Origin: DAOTWC01 sp048499435
GTDB lineage: Bacteria; Chloroflexota; Anaerolineae; Aggregatilineales; Phototrophicaceae
DNA: 64,000 bases
NCBI GenBank assembly: GCA_048499435.1
Contig: JASNZW010000001.1
Location: 248,001 to 312,000, forward strand
Reading direction: 5' to 3'
Position 1 is the stretch's first letter. Each line of letters opens with the position of its first letter. Made by a program: the position numbers and the translations under genes. The notes beneath the pieces are model-generated. The model was not told the DNA's origin. It did not search any database and saw only the letters and a program-made list of their open reading frames with translations. This document shows, in pieces, positions 42,853 to 50,881 of this stretch.

Positions 42853-43737
42853 ATGACAAATGAAAGCACCCTGGTAGTCTTTACCCTCGATAGCAAAGAC
42901 AAGGCGCGCGAGCTGCTGCGGCGCCTGGACGAGCTTGACAGCGCAGACGACAACATCAGGATCACCGAAGCCGCCTTCGCCACAAAAGTCAGCCGGGGGC
43001 GCGTTAAGCTGGAACAGTTCAATGACCTGGGCGCGGGGCGCGGCGCGCTGGGCGGCGGCACGATCGGCCTGATCGCTGGCACGTTTGTCGCCGGGCCGCT
43101 GGGCGCAGCCGTTGGCGGTGTGGTGGGCGCGGCGGTGTCCGGCCTGTACACCCGCCTGCGCGACTCCGGCGTCAACAACAATTTCATGAAGGAAGTCAGC
43201 GAGAAGCTGGAGCCGGGCCAGACTGACCTGTTCATCGTCTACAACGGCGTGCTGAGCGACGAGATGCTCGCTACGCTGCGCGCTTTCGACGCCAGCCTGG
43301 CATACGGCGCGCTGCCCGAAGCGGCAGCCACCGCCCTGGCCAGCGCTTACGCGGCAGAGGGCGAAGAAGTGAGCGACACGCTGGACGTTTACACCGCCGA
43401 AGCCACTGAGGCCGACACCGAACCCACCGAAATTGACCTCGCGCCGGTGGCTGCCGCCGCGCCTGCTGAGGCCGCCGCGCCGGCGGACGACCTGACGGTG
43501 ATTGACGGCATCGGCCCGAAGATCAGCCAGACGCTGGCCGCCGCCGGCATCAAAACCTTCGATGAGCTGCACCGCACCAGCGAAGCGCAGCTTCGCGAAA
43601 CTCTCAGCGCCGCCCGGATAGTCATCCCGGCCAGCATGCCTACCTGGCCGCGCCAGGCCGGCATGGCCGCGGCTGGCGACTGGAAGGGGCTTCACAAGTA
43701 CAACGCCAAGCGCAAGCTGGACAGCGCTAAAAAGTAG
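42853..43737 (+). CDS. DUF1269-like protein fused to a C-terminal helix-hairpin-helix domain
   Basis: 294 residues from ATG 42853 (GGAGGAAACA before it). Residues 1-150 are a DUF1269-type unit (TLVVFTLDSKDKARELL and the Gly-rich GGTIGLIAGTFVAGPLGAAV segment). An acidic, Ala-rich linker leads to a C-terminal helix-hairpin-helix of the DUF4332/ribosome-S13-like type: DDLTVIDGIGPKISQTLAAA, FDELHRTSEAQLRETLSAARI. HhH motifs usually bind nucleic acid. A membrane-inserting Gly-rich part plus a DNA/RNA-binding-like part is an uncommon combination. It ends before a strong convergent hairpin. Confidence 0.78.
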   Translation: MTNESTLVVFTLDSKDKARELLRRLDELDSADDNIRITEAAFATKVSRGRVKLEQFNDLGAGRGALGGGTIGLIAGTFVAGPLGAAVGGVVGAAVSGLYTRLRDSGVNNNFMKEVSEKLEPGQTDLFIVYNGVLSDEMLATLRAFDASLAYGALPEAAATALASAYAAEGEEVSDTLDVYTAEATEADTEPTEIDLAPVAAAAPAEAAAPADDLTVIDGIGPKISQTLAAAGIKTFDELHRTSEAQLRETLSAARIVIPASMPTWPRQAGMAAAGDWKGLHKYNAKRKLDSAKK

Positions 43738-43756
43738 CGCACACACGCGCCAATCT

Positions 43757-43795
43757 AAAAGCGGCCCCCTTCACAGCGTTTGTGAAGGGGGCCGC
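43757..43795 (-). terminator. Intrinsic terminator for the minus-strand HdeD gene
   Basis: A 14-bp perfect stem (43761-43774 with 43782-43795) is followed on the minus strand by TTTTAG. On the plus strand it lies 23 bases after the DUF1269-HhH stop and may terminate that transcript too. Confidence 0.75.
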
Positions 43796-43831
43796 CTGCG
43801 TCAGCGGCGCGTTCAGGCCGCGACAGCGGGC

Positions 43832-44386
43832 CTAGTTGGCGTAGCGGAAGGCGGCGATAACCACCAGGATGCCAGCGACAACCAGCAGCAGACCGAAGGC
43901 CGGCACCAGCGCCAGCATGGCCTCCACCGGGTTCAGCAGCAGCCAGACGCCGATAATCACCTGCGCCACGCCCAGGACGATCGCGCCCCAGTGTATGCCG
44001 CCGCCGGACCTGAACCCGACAAATATCCCGATTATGCCGTCCAGCAGCGCCGAGATAGCGATAAACAGAAAAGCGATCTGAATGGTTATGATCATGCCCA
44101 GCACCGGGTTAGCCAGGATGAACAGGCCGGCGGCGATGCTGACAATCGCGCCGACTAACCGCCAGACCCAATACTGACCGCGCCGCGTCAGCGAGTCGAT
44201 CAGATCAAACAGCCCGCCGATCAGCCAGAGAATCGCCATGATCTCGATCAGAATCTGGGTAGTCGAAGCCGGCCGTGTCAGCAGGAAATACCCGCCAACC
44301 ATCAGCAGGATGCCCCAGACCATCAGGGCCGCGCGCGACAGCCCCAAGCCGCCCCCCTGCGCTGTTGAATTAACTGCTCTGGTCAT
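43832..44386 (-). CDS. HdeD/DUF308 family membrane protein
   Basis: 184 residues from ATG 44386 behind GGAGAGGG. Six helices with the DUF308 triplet repeat of Gly-rich pairs (GILLMVGGYFLLTRPASTTQ, ILWLIGGLFDLIDSLT, FILANPVLGM, LDGIIGIFVGFRSGG). HdeD in enterobacteria contributes to acid resistance at high density; in other bacteria the role is unknown. It is oppositely oriented to its neighbours, which have similar small membrane proteins. Confidence 0.85.
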   Translation of the reverse strand: MTRAVNSTAQGGGLGLSRAALMVWGILLMVGGYFLLTRPASTTQILIEIMAILWLIGGLFDLIDSLTRRGQYWVWRLVGAIVSIAAGLFILANPVLGMIITIQIAFLFIAISALLDGIIGIFVGFRSGGGIHWGAIVLGVAQVIIGVWLLLNPVEAMLALVPAFGLLLVVAGILVVIAAFRYAN

Positions 44387-44602
44387 TATTCCCCTCTCCT
44401 CCACTCAAATAGATTAATGTTCGTCTAGCCGGTGCAGCCGCCAACTGGCGGGCAGGAAACCTTTTGCCAGGCCAGGCCGATACCAGTCAGCACAACTAAA
44501 CGTAATGTTATCCCAAACCGGACAGTTGCGCTATGCTTTTCCCGTGGCAGCGCTGGTCTGCCGCCGCGCCTTAAGCTCACTGAACGCCAGGAGTCCCAAT
44601 CA

Positions 44603-45286
44603 ATGAACGCAGCCCAAACGCCGTCAGCCCCCCCGCCAACCCGCCCGACGCCGCACCAGGCGGGCCGCTCCCAGCCCACCAGGCGCCGCCTGGAAATCAT
44701 CGCCACCGTGCTGTTGTCCATCACAACAGTGGTGACCGCCTGGAGCGCTTATCAATCCTCGCGCTGGAATGGCGATATGGCGACCCTGTTCAATAGAGCC
44801 GGCGTCGCGCGCACCCAGGAAACGCAGCAGCTTATGCTGGCCAATAACCAGACCACCATTGATGTTGGCGTTTTCCTGAATTACGCCGAAGCAATTTCGG
44901 CCGAGAACACCGCCCTGGCCGATTTCCTGTACGCGCGCCTGCGCCCGGAAATGCGGGTGGCCGTTGACGCCTGGCTGGCTACAGACCCGCTGCACAACCC
45001 CGACGCGCCGGCCACGCCGTTCGAGATGCCAGAGTACAGGCTGGCCGCGCGCGAGGAAGCCGCCCGCCTCAACGCGCTGGCGGAGGAGGAAAGCGCGGCG
45101 GCGCTCGTCGCCAACCAGCAGGGCGACGACTACACGCTGCTGACGATCATTTTTGCCGCGACGCTGTTCTTCGCCGGCATCAGCACGAAATTTCGAAGCC
45201 TGTGGCTCGTAATCGCCCTGCTGGCCATCGGCTGGCTGTTGTTTTTGGCCACCATCATCGTCATGTCAGGCTACGCCGTTTCCTGA
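44603..45286 (+). CDS. Unrecognised three-helix membrane protein with helical domain
   Basis: 227 residues from ATG 44603, with AGGAG nine bases upstream. One helix follows a Pro-rich tail (LEIIATVLLSITTVVTAWSA), then a 120-residue helical soluble domain (RAGVARTQETQQLMLANNQT, DVGVFLNYAEAISAENTA, AREEAARLNALAEEES), and two helices close the protein (LLTIIFAATLFFAGIST and LVIALLAIGWLLFLATIIV). The family is not recognised; the layout resembles small DUF-type proteins of unknown role in other bacteria. The start in a region between HdeD (minus) and itself is backed by a -10-like TATGCT near 44530. Confidence 0.65.
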   Translation: MNAAQTPSAPPPTRPTPHQAGRSQPTRRRLEIIATVLLSITTVVTAWSAYQSSRWNGDMATLFNRAGVARTQETQQLMLANNQTTIDVGVFLNYAEAISAENTALADFLYARLRPEMRVAVDAWLATDPLHNPDAPATPFEMPEYRLAAREEAARLNALAEEESAAALVANQQGDDYTLLTIIFAATLFFAGISTKFRSLWLVIALLAIGWLLFLATIIVMSGYAVS

Positions 45287-45361
45287 TCAGATCGCCGCTT
45301 GCGCTTTAAGGTGCAGACAGGCACAATACCAACCAGTATCCAGCGCGTGTGGAGGTTTATC

Positions 45362-45961
45362 ATGGCCCTTTCAGTTCTGCTGTGGGGCATTGTAGCCCTA
45401 ATCTGCGGCGTTTTCTTCAGCGTTTACGGCTATACCCTGTTTCGTGTTGTGCTGCTCTCCATCGGCTTTCTGCTGGGCTTCTCAATCGGCATGAACCTGG
45501 CCGCCTCGCAGCCGGATATTATGCGCATCCTGATCAGCCTGGTGCTGGGCGGTCTGGCCGGCGGCCTGCTCTACGCCTTGTTCTCGCTCAGCCTGTACAT
45601 CGCTGGCGCGGTCCTTGGGCTGGTTATCGCGCTGCTGGTCGCCTCGATCCTCGGCCTCAGCAGCGACGGCCTGCTCTCTTCGGTCGCGGTTATCGCCGGC
45701 CTGGGCATTGGCGGTTTCTTTGGCCGCTTCCTGGGCGAGCTGGTCATCATCCTGGCGACAGCCGCCGCCGGCGCCTACGCCATCGTCTACGGGCTGGCGC
45801 TGCTGTTCCCGGCATCCTTCGGCGCTGAGGCCGGCGGCCCAGGGGGCAGCCTGCTGCCTATATCGGCGCTCACCATCATTATGGTCGCGGCGCTGGCCCT
45901 GGTCAGCGGCCTGGCGCAGTATCAGATACTGCTGCTGCGGCGGCGCGCGATCCGCCGCTAA
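45362..45961 (+). CDS. DUF4203 family membrane protein, copy 2
   Basis: 199 residues from ATG 45362 (GTGGAGGTTT upstream). Multi-span with Gly-rich helices (LLWGIVALICGVFFSVYGYT, VLLSIGFLLGFSIGMNLAA, GFFGRFLGELVIILATAAAG). It has the seven-helix DUF4203/TMEM198-like layout and is a distant paralogue of 40648-41244. Followed by a DUF6325 gene 69 bp later, possibly from its own -10-like TAAAAT at 45988-45993. Confidence 0.7.
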   Translation: MALSVLLWGIVALICGVFFSVYGYTLFRVVLLSIGFLLGFSIGMNLAASQPDIMRILISLVLGGLAGGLLYALFSLSLYIAGAVLGLVIALLVASILGLSSDGLLSSVAVIAGLGIGGFFGRFLGELVIILATAAAGAYAIVYGLALLFPASFGAEAGGPGGSLLPISALTIIMVAALALVSGLAQYQILLLRRRAIRR

Positions 45962-46029
45962 AACGCTGCCAGCAGGCGCTGTTGCAGTAAAATATTCGCT
46001 CTGGACCTAACGTAAGGACAAGAAATCGT

Positions 46030-46461
46030 ATGCCATTCGGACCTGTTGAACTGCTCGTCATCGAATTCCCCGGCAGCCACTTCACCGGCGAAATCACGCC
46101 GGCGCTGATCGAGCTGGTGCAAACCAACACGATCAGCATTATCGACCTGCTGGTGATCCACAAGGACGCCGACGGCAGCGTCGCCGTGCTGGAGATCAAC
46201 GAGCTGGATGACGATGAGTACGCTGTTTTCGACGCCGTGCTGCCCGATGAGCTGGCCGGCCTGCTGACCGACGACGACGCCCGGAGCATCGCCGCCGCGC
46301 TGCCCAACAACTACACCGCCGGGCTGCTGCTGTTCGAGAACGTCTGGGCTGCCCGTTTCGCCCAGGCGGTCCGCAGCGCCAAAGGTGAGGTCGTGCTCAA
46401 CGAGCGCATCCCGCACGCTGTGATCGAAACGCTGGTTGCCGCCAGCCAGCTCAACGCCTGA
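46030..46461 (+). CDS. DUF6325 family protein
   Basis: 143 residues from ATG 46030. The N-terminus MPFGPVELLVIEFPGSHFTG and the acidic IDLLVIHKDADGSVAVLEIN identify the DUF6325 family, seen in Actinobacteria, often beside SHOCT-domain proteins. It resembles the ferredoxin-like half of DUF1269 (a hydrophobic strand VELLVIEF, then a strand/helix unit), so these may be distant kin; that is my inference. A SHOCT gene follows 39 bp later. No catalytic residues are visible. Confidence 0.82.
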   Translation: MPFGPVELLVIEFPGSHFTGEITPALIELVQTNTISIIDLLVIHKDADGSVAVLEINELDDDEYAVFDAVLPDELAGLLTDDDARSIAAALPNNYTAGLLLFENVWAARFAQAVRSAKGEVVLNERIPHAVIETLVAASQLNA

Positions 46462-46499
46462 AATCTCACTGACGATGCCGATAAGGAGGCAGTCTAACA

Positions 46500-46880
46500 A
46501 TGCGTAGCAGACGACCGATTGTTGTGCAGCCGCGGCGCAGCCCCGGCCTGGTGGAAACAGTGGCCCGCACCGCCGTTATCGCCGGGACGGCCAACGCCAC
46601 CGTTAACGCTATGAACCGTTCAGCGGCCAACAAGCAGGCCCAGCAGCAGGCTGCTGGGCAGGCCCAGGCCGATATCGCGCAGATGCAGGCCCAGTTGGAA
46701 GCGCTGCAGGCGCAGCAGATGCAGGCCGATATGCAGGCGGCGGCTGTTCAGGCCCCGCCCGCCGCCAGCGGCCAGTCCGACCTCATCGCGCAGCTTCAGC
46801 AGCTTGCCCAGCTTAAACAGGCCGGCGTGCTGTCGGACGCCGAATTTGAGGCCGCCAAAGCCCGCCTGCTTAACGGCTGA
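46500..46880 (+). CDS. SHOCT domain protein
   Basis: 126 residues from ATG 46500, preceded by AAGGAGG. A basic N-terminus, a short hydrophobic helix (VETVARTAVIAGTANATVNAM), a Gln/Ala-rich linker (QQQAAGQAQADIAQMQAQLE) that could form a coiled coil, and a C-terminal SHOCT element (DLIAQLQQLAQLKQAGVLSD, AEFEAAKARLL). SHOCT motifs are oligomerisation or membrane-association helices. It is linked to DUF6325, an association known in Actinobacteria. A terminator follows. Confidence 0.82.
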   Translation: MRSRRPIVVQPRRSPGLVETVARTAVIAGTANATVNAMNRSAANKQAQQQAAGQAQADIAQMQAQLEALQAQQMQADMQAAAVQAPPAASGQSDLIAQLQQLAQLKQAGVLSDAEFEAAKARLLNG

Positions 46881-46903
46881 GCGCCTGGCGCACGCTGCCC
46901 AGC

Positions 46904-46930
46904 GAGGCCGTCCGCGCGGACGGCCTCTTT
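46904..46930 (+). terminator. Intrinsic terminator after the SHOCT gene
   Basis: The arms 46904-46913 and 46918-46927 pair perfectly around GCGC and are followed by a short T-run (TTTCAATT). It closes the 45362-46880 group. Confidence 0.7.
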
Positions 46931-47040
46931 CAATTCCCCCACCTGCCCGCGCGCGGCACAGACATTGATCGGCAGGCGGGAAAGTGGCATAATCATCCTG
47001 TTTCCCGCGCACAGCAAAGGCATAAGACGCAGGCGGCATT

Positions 47041-47994
47041 ATGAGCGAAAAAACTCCGTTGAGTGTGTACGTAACCGGCGCGACCCTGGGCCTGGGGCGC
47101 GAAGTCATGCGGCAGTTCGCTGCCAGGGGTCACCAGGTGGCCGGCACCGCCGCCAGCCTGGATGACACGCACCTGATTCGCGCTGCTGGTGGGCTGCCGG
47201 TTTACAACGACCCGTTCCGCGCCGCCGAGGTCGTCAGCACGCTGAAAATGATCGCCGCCGATGTCGTCGTCCATCTGGCGCCGCAGGCCGCTAACAGCCA
47301 GCCGCTCCAGGGCGTTAACTGGCCGCACGAGCAGCGCGCGCTCGTCAGCAGCACGGCGGCGCTGGCCGAAGCGGTGCAGGCCGGCGCGGCCCGCTTCCTG
47401 GTTCACACCAGCTTCACCTACCTCTACGGCGACGCCGGCGGCGGCCTGGTAGACGAAACCGCCGCGCCCGCCACCGAAAACGAGTTCTTCCTGGCGGCGC
47501 TGCAGGCCGAGCAGCGCGCGCTGGCCGCGCCGGGCTGCGTGCTGCGCGCGGGCAGCGTTTACGGGCCGGAAAACGTCCAGACAGCCGCGCTGAACACCGC
47601 GCTGATCGCCGGGCACGCCCTGCCCCTGGGCGACGACGACCGCCTGGCGAGCTGGGTGCACGCGCACGATCTGGCGCAGGCCGTCGTGCTGGCCGCTGAA
47701 CAGCAGCCCGCCGGCGCGATCTTCAATATCGCCGACGACCACCCCGCCGCAGTGGCGGCCTTCGCCGGCGCGCTGGCTGCCAGCCACGGCCTGCCCGCGC
47801 CGCGCCGCCAGTGGCTGCCGCCGCTGGGCCGCCAGGCGTTTATGCACCCGGCGCACCAGGCCATCCTCGCGTCCTCAGCGCGCGCCGCCGCCGACCGCGC
47901 CAAAACTGAGCTGGGCTGGCAGCCGCGCTACCCCGATTACCGCGCCGGGCTGGAACAAACGCTGCTGGCCTGGCGCGCAGCGGTCGCGCCGTGA
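47041..47994 (+). CDS. Atypical NAD(P)-binding SDR epimerase-like protein
   Basis: 317 residues from ATG 47041 with AGGCGG upstream. It has the Rossmann start VYVTGATLGLGREVMRQFAA and the strand-4 motif VVVHLAPQAANSQP; the Ser position is in LVHTSFTYLYGD. The Tyr and Lys of the YxxxK catalytic pair are missing at the place where they should follow (NEFFLAALQAEQRAL). It may thus be a non-catalytic binding protein or regulator. Its stop overlaps the GTG start of the HAD hydrolase by 4 nt, giving a coupled operon of three genes. Confidence 0.75.
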   Translation: MSEKTPLSVYVTGATLGLGREVMRQFAARGHQVAGTAASLDDTHLIRAAGGLPVYNDPFRAAEVVSTLKMIAADVVVHLAPQAANSQPLQGVNWPHEQRALVSSTAALAEAVQAGAARFLVHTSFTYLYGDAGGGLVDETAAPATENEFFLAALQAEQRALAAPGCVLRAGSVYGPENVQTAALNTALIAGHALPLGDDDRLASWVHAHDLAQAVVLAAEQQPAGAIFNIADDHPAAVAAFAGALAASHGLPAPRRQWLPPLGRQAFMHPAHQAILASSARAAADRAKTELGWQPRYPDYRAGLEQTLLAWRAAVAP

Positions 47995-48773
47995 CCAGCG
48001 CGCGCGGAACAGCCGCGCTGAAAGCGGTGTTGTTCGACCTCGACGACACGCTCATTGACTGGAGCGGCTTCGACCACGACTGGGAACGGCGCGAGCGCAC
48101 GCTGCTGCGCAGCGTGTACGATTACACCCGCGCCGAGCTGCACCCGCTCGACGACTTTGAGGCCCTGCTCGACACCTTCATGGTGCGCACACGCACCGCC
48201 TGGGAGAACGCGCGCGCCAGCCTGCGCGCCCCGAACCTGGGCACGGTCCTGGCCGAAACGCTGACGGACCTGGGCGTGCCCGCCGGGCGCATCAACCTGC
48301 GGCGCGTGCTGGAGGCCTACCCCTGGGGCACGACCCCCGGCGCGGTCGTGTTCCCTGACGCGCTCGAAATCCTGCCGCTGCTGCACCAGCACGGCGTGCG
48401 CACCGGCATCGTCACCAACGCCTACCAGCCGATGTGGCTGCGCGACCGCGAAATTGAGCAGTTCGGCCTGCTGCCCCATTTCCCCGACTGCCGCATTTCC
48501 GCCGCTGACGTGGGCTACCTCAAGCCGCACCCCGCCATCTTTGAGCACGCGCTGCACCTGCTCGACGCCCAGCCCGCAGAGGCCGTCTTTGTGGGCGACA
48601 ACCCGGTGGCAGACATCGCCGGGGCGCAGGCCGCCGGGCTGCAGGCCGTTCTGCGCGTTGTTCACCCGGCCCCGTCGCTGGTCAGCGGCCTGATCGTCCC
48701 CGACTACGCGATCAACAGCCTGCACGAGCTGCCCGACATTCTCGATCAGTGGTTCCCCGGCTGGCGCCCATGA
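47991..48773 (+). CDS. HAD superfamily hydrolase
   Basis: 260 residues from GTG 47991, overlapping the previous stop as GTGA. Motif I is VLFDLDDTLIDW with both catalytic Asp residues, motif II is the Thr of GIVTNAYQPM, motif III the Lys in VGYLKPHPAIF, and motif IV VFVGDNPVADIAG. This is the subfamily I haloacid-dehalogenase-like phosphatase pattern with an alpha-helical cap between motifs I and II. The phosphorylated substrate is unknown. The next gene starts within its stop codon (ATGA). Confidence 0.88.
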   Translation: MTSARGTAALKAVLFDLDDTLIDWSGFDHDWERRERTLLRSVYDYTRAELHPLDDFEALLDTFMVRTRTAWENARASLRAPNLGTVLAETLTDLGVPAGRINLRRVLEAYPWGTTPGAVVFPDALEILPLLHQHGVRTGIVTNAYQPMWLRDREIEQFGLLPHFPDCRISAADVGYLKPHPAIFEHALHLLDAQPAEAVFVGDNPVADIAGAQAAGLQAVLRVVHPAPSLVSGLIVPDYAINSLHELPDILDQWFPGWRP

Positions 48774-49309
48774 CGCTGCCTGCCCTGCCCGTCGCCGACC
48801 GCAACCTGATCCTCACCGGCTACACCGGCCCCAACCAGCCGCCGGTGGGCCGGCTGGTGGCGGCGCGCCTGGGCCGGCGCTTTATCAACATCGACACGCT
48901 GGTTGAGGACCGCGCTGGCCAGGCGCTGGACGAGATTCGCGCGGTTTTCGGCGCGGCGCGCCTGAAGACGCTGGAGACCGAGATCGCGCTGGAGGCCGCG
49001 CTGTACCGCGACACCGTGATCCGCATCGGCGGGCAGACGCTGCTCCACAGCGGCCATTATGACCGGCTGGCCGCCACCGGCCCCGTGATCTGCCTGGTGG
49101 CCGCGCTCGACGCGGTGCTTCAGCGCCAGCACCTGGCGCTGGGCGCGCGCTATCACAACCCTGACGAGCGCGCGCTGGCGATCGGCCACCTCAAACGCGA
49201 GTGGGCGGCGCGCCGCCTGCCCGGCATTCACGTTATTGACACCACCTACATGACCGAAGATGATATGATCGAAGCGGTTATTGCGCGCTGGCGCGAACTC
49301 GTGATCTGA
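48770..49309 (+). CDS. Shikimate-kinase-like protein without Walker A Lys
   Basis: 179 residues from ATG 48770 (ATGA overlap with the preceding stop). The overall pattern follows shikimate kinase: strand, P-loop position, VGRLVAARLGRRFINIDTLVE including the shikimate Asp, the lid and the C-terminal helix. But the P-loop reads GYTGPNQPPVGR instead of GxxGxGK(S/T), so the essential Lys and Ser/Thr are Gln, Pro and Pro. The GG of the substrate loop is kept (RIGGQTLL). ATP binding is therefore doubtful, and a regulatory or sensor role is possible. The true shikimate kinase would have to be elsewhere. Confidence 0.72.
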   Translation: MTLPALPVADRNLILTGYTGPNQPPVGRLVAARLGRRFINIDTLVEDRAGQALDEIRAVFGAARLKTLETEIALEAALYRDTVIRIGGQTLLHSGHYDRLAATGPVICLVAALDAVLQRQHLALGARYHNPDERALAIGHLKREWAARRLPGIHVIDTTYMTEDDMIEAVIARWRELVI

Positions 49310-49333
49310 ACGCAGCGATAAAGGGCGCTTTCC

Positions 49334-50881
49334 ATGACCGAAATTGTTCATTCCTTCCCGCGCGCCGCCGGCGTGCTGCTGCACCCCACCTCGCTGCCGG
49401 GCCGCTGCGGCATCGGCGACCTGGGCGAGTGGGCCTATCGCTTTGTGGACTGGCTGGAAGCCGCCGGCCAGAGCGTCTGGCAAATCCTTCCCCTCGGCCC
49501 CACCAGCTATGGCGACTCGCCTTATCAGACGCTGTCGGCGTTCGCCGGCAACCCGCTGCTGATCAGCCTGGACAAGCTGGTCCACAGCGGCTGGCTCACG
49601 GCTGACGACACCGCCGACGTCCCCGATTTCCCGGTCGGCCAGGTGGATTACGGCTGGGTGATCCCCTATTACAACGCCGTCCTCAGCCGCGCCTTCGACC
49701 GCTTCGACGCCGACGGCGACGCCGCCGTCAAAGGCGACTTTGAAGCCTGGTGCGCCGCCAACGATCACTGGCTGGGGGATTACGCGCTGTTCGTCGCCCT
49801 CAAGGACAGCTATATGGGCCGGCCCTGGGTAGAGTGGCCGGCAGCCGAGGCGCTGCGCGACCCCGCCGCGCTGAACACGGCGCGCCAGGCACACGCGCGC
49901 CGCATCGAGGAACACCGCTTCCGCCAGTGGGTGTTTTACACGCAGTGGCATGAACTCAAAGCCTACGCCGCCAGCAAGGGCGTGCGCTTCATCGGCGACA
50001 TCCCGATCTTCGTGGCGCACGACAGCAGCGATGTGTGGGCCAACCCCGCCAAGTTTTACCTGGACGAAAAAGGCCAGCCGACAGTCGTCGCCGGCGTGCC
50101 CCCTGATTACTTCAGCCCCACCGGCCAGCGCTGGGGCAACCCGCTGTACCGCTGGGAAGTGATGAAAGAGAACGGCTATGCCTGGTGGCTGGACCGCATC
50201 CGCGCCTGCCTGAACACGGTAGATGTCGCCCGCGTGGACCATTTCCGCGGCTTTGCCGCCTACTGGGAAATCCCCGCCAGCGAGGAAACCGCCGTCAAAG
50301 GCGAGTGGATTCCCGGCCCCGGCGCTGACTTCCTGCAGGCCGCCCGCGACGCGCTCGGCGTCCTGCCGATCATCGCTGAGGACCTGGGCGTGATCACGCC
50401 GGACGTTGAGGCGCTGCGCGAAGGCTTCGACCTGCCGGGCATGAAGGTGCTGCAGTTCGCCTGGAGCGACCCGAAAAACCCCTTTCTGCCGCACAACCAC
50501 AGCCCCAACAGCGTCGTCTACAGCGGCACGCACGACAACAACACCTCGCTCGGCTGGTGGCAGCAGGAAGCGCACGAAGGCATCCGCACGTTCATCAGCC
50601 AGTACACCGGCGGCGAAGTGACAGAGCCGAACTGGACGCTCATCCGGCTGGGCATGATGTCGGTCGGGCACACGTTCGTCGCGCCCATGCAGGATGTGCT
50701 GGGCGTCGGCCCTGAGGGGCGCATGAACACCCCCGGCAGGCCGTCGGGCAACTGGACCTGGCGCTTTATCCCCAAAGACCTGGACAGCCCGGCGCGCGAC
50801 CGGCTGGCCCATCTCACCTGGCTGTACCAGCGCCGGCCCGACCAGCAGGAAAAAGTCTATGGCGACGCCGCGGTAAGCTAA
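49334..50881 (+). CDS. malQ: 4-alpha-glucanotransferase (GH77)
   Basis: 515 residues from ATG 49334. Disproportionating enzyme that transfers alpha-1,4-glucan segments in maltodextrin and glycogen metabolism. Signature stretches: AGVLLHPTSLPGRCGIGDLG, SPYQTLSAFAGNPLLIS, the nucleophile Asp in VARVDHFRGFAAYWEIP, the acid/base Glu in IIAEDLGVITPDV and YSGTHDNNTSLGWW. Length matches bacterial MalQ. It follows the SDR-HAD-kinase-like operon by 24 bp and may be co-transcribed; its end overlaps the convergent lipB by 4 bp. Confidence 0.95.
   Translation: MTEIVHSFPRAAGVLLHPTSLPGRCGIGDLGEWAYRFVDWLEAAGQSVWQILPLGPTSYGDSPYQTLSAFAGNPLLISLDKLVHSGWLTADDTADVPDFPVGQVDYGWVIPYYNAVLSRAFDRFDADGDAAVKGDFEAWCAANDHWLGDYALFVALKDSYMGRPWVEWPAAEALRDPAALNTARQAHARRIEEHRFRQWVFYTQWHELKAYAASKGVRFIGDIPIFVAHDSSDVWANPAKFYLDEKGQPTVVAGVPPDYFSPTGQRWGNPLYRWEVMKENGYAWWLDRIRACLNTVDVARVDHFRGFAAYWEIPASEETAVKGEWIPGPGADFLQAARDALGVLPIIAEDLGVITPDVEALREGFDLPGMKVLQFAWSDPKNPFLPHNHSPNSVVYSGTHDNNTSLGWWQQEAHEGIRTFISQYTGGEVTEPNWTLIRLGMMSVGHTFVAPMQDVLGVGPEGRMNTPGRPSGNWTWRFIPKDLDSPARDRLAHLTWLYQRRPDQQEKVYGDAAVS

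Noticed and set aside
48746..50812. Minus-strand open frame of 688 codons opposite malQ and the kinase-like gene
   Set aside because: Two well-supported plus-strand genes occupy the region; the frame lacks any motif.
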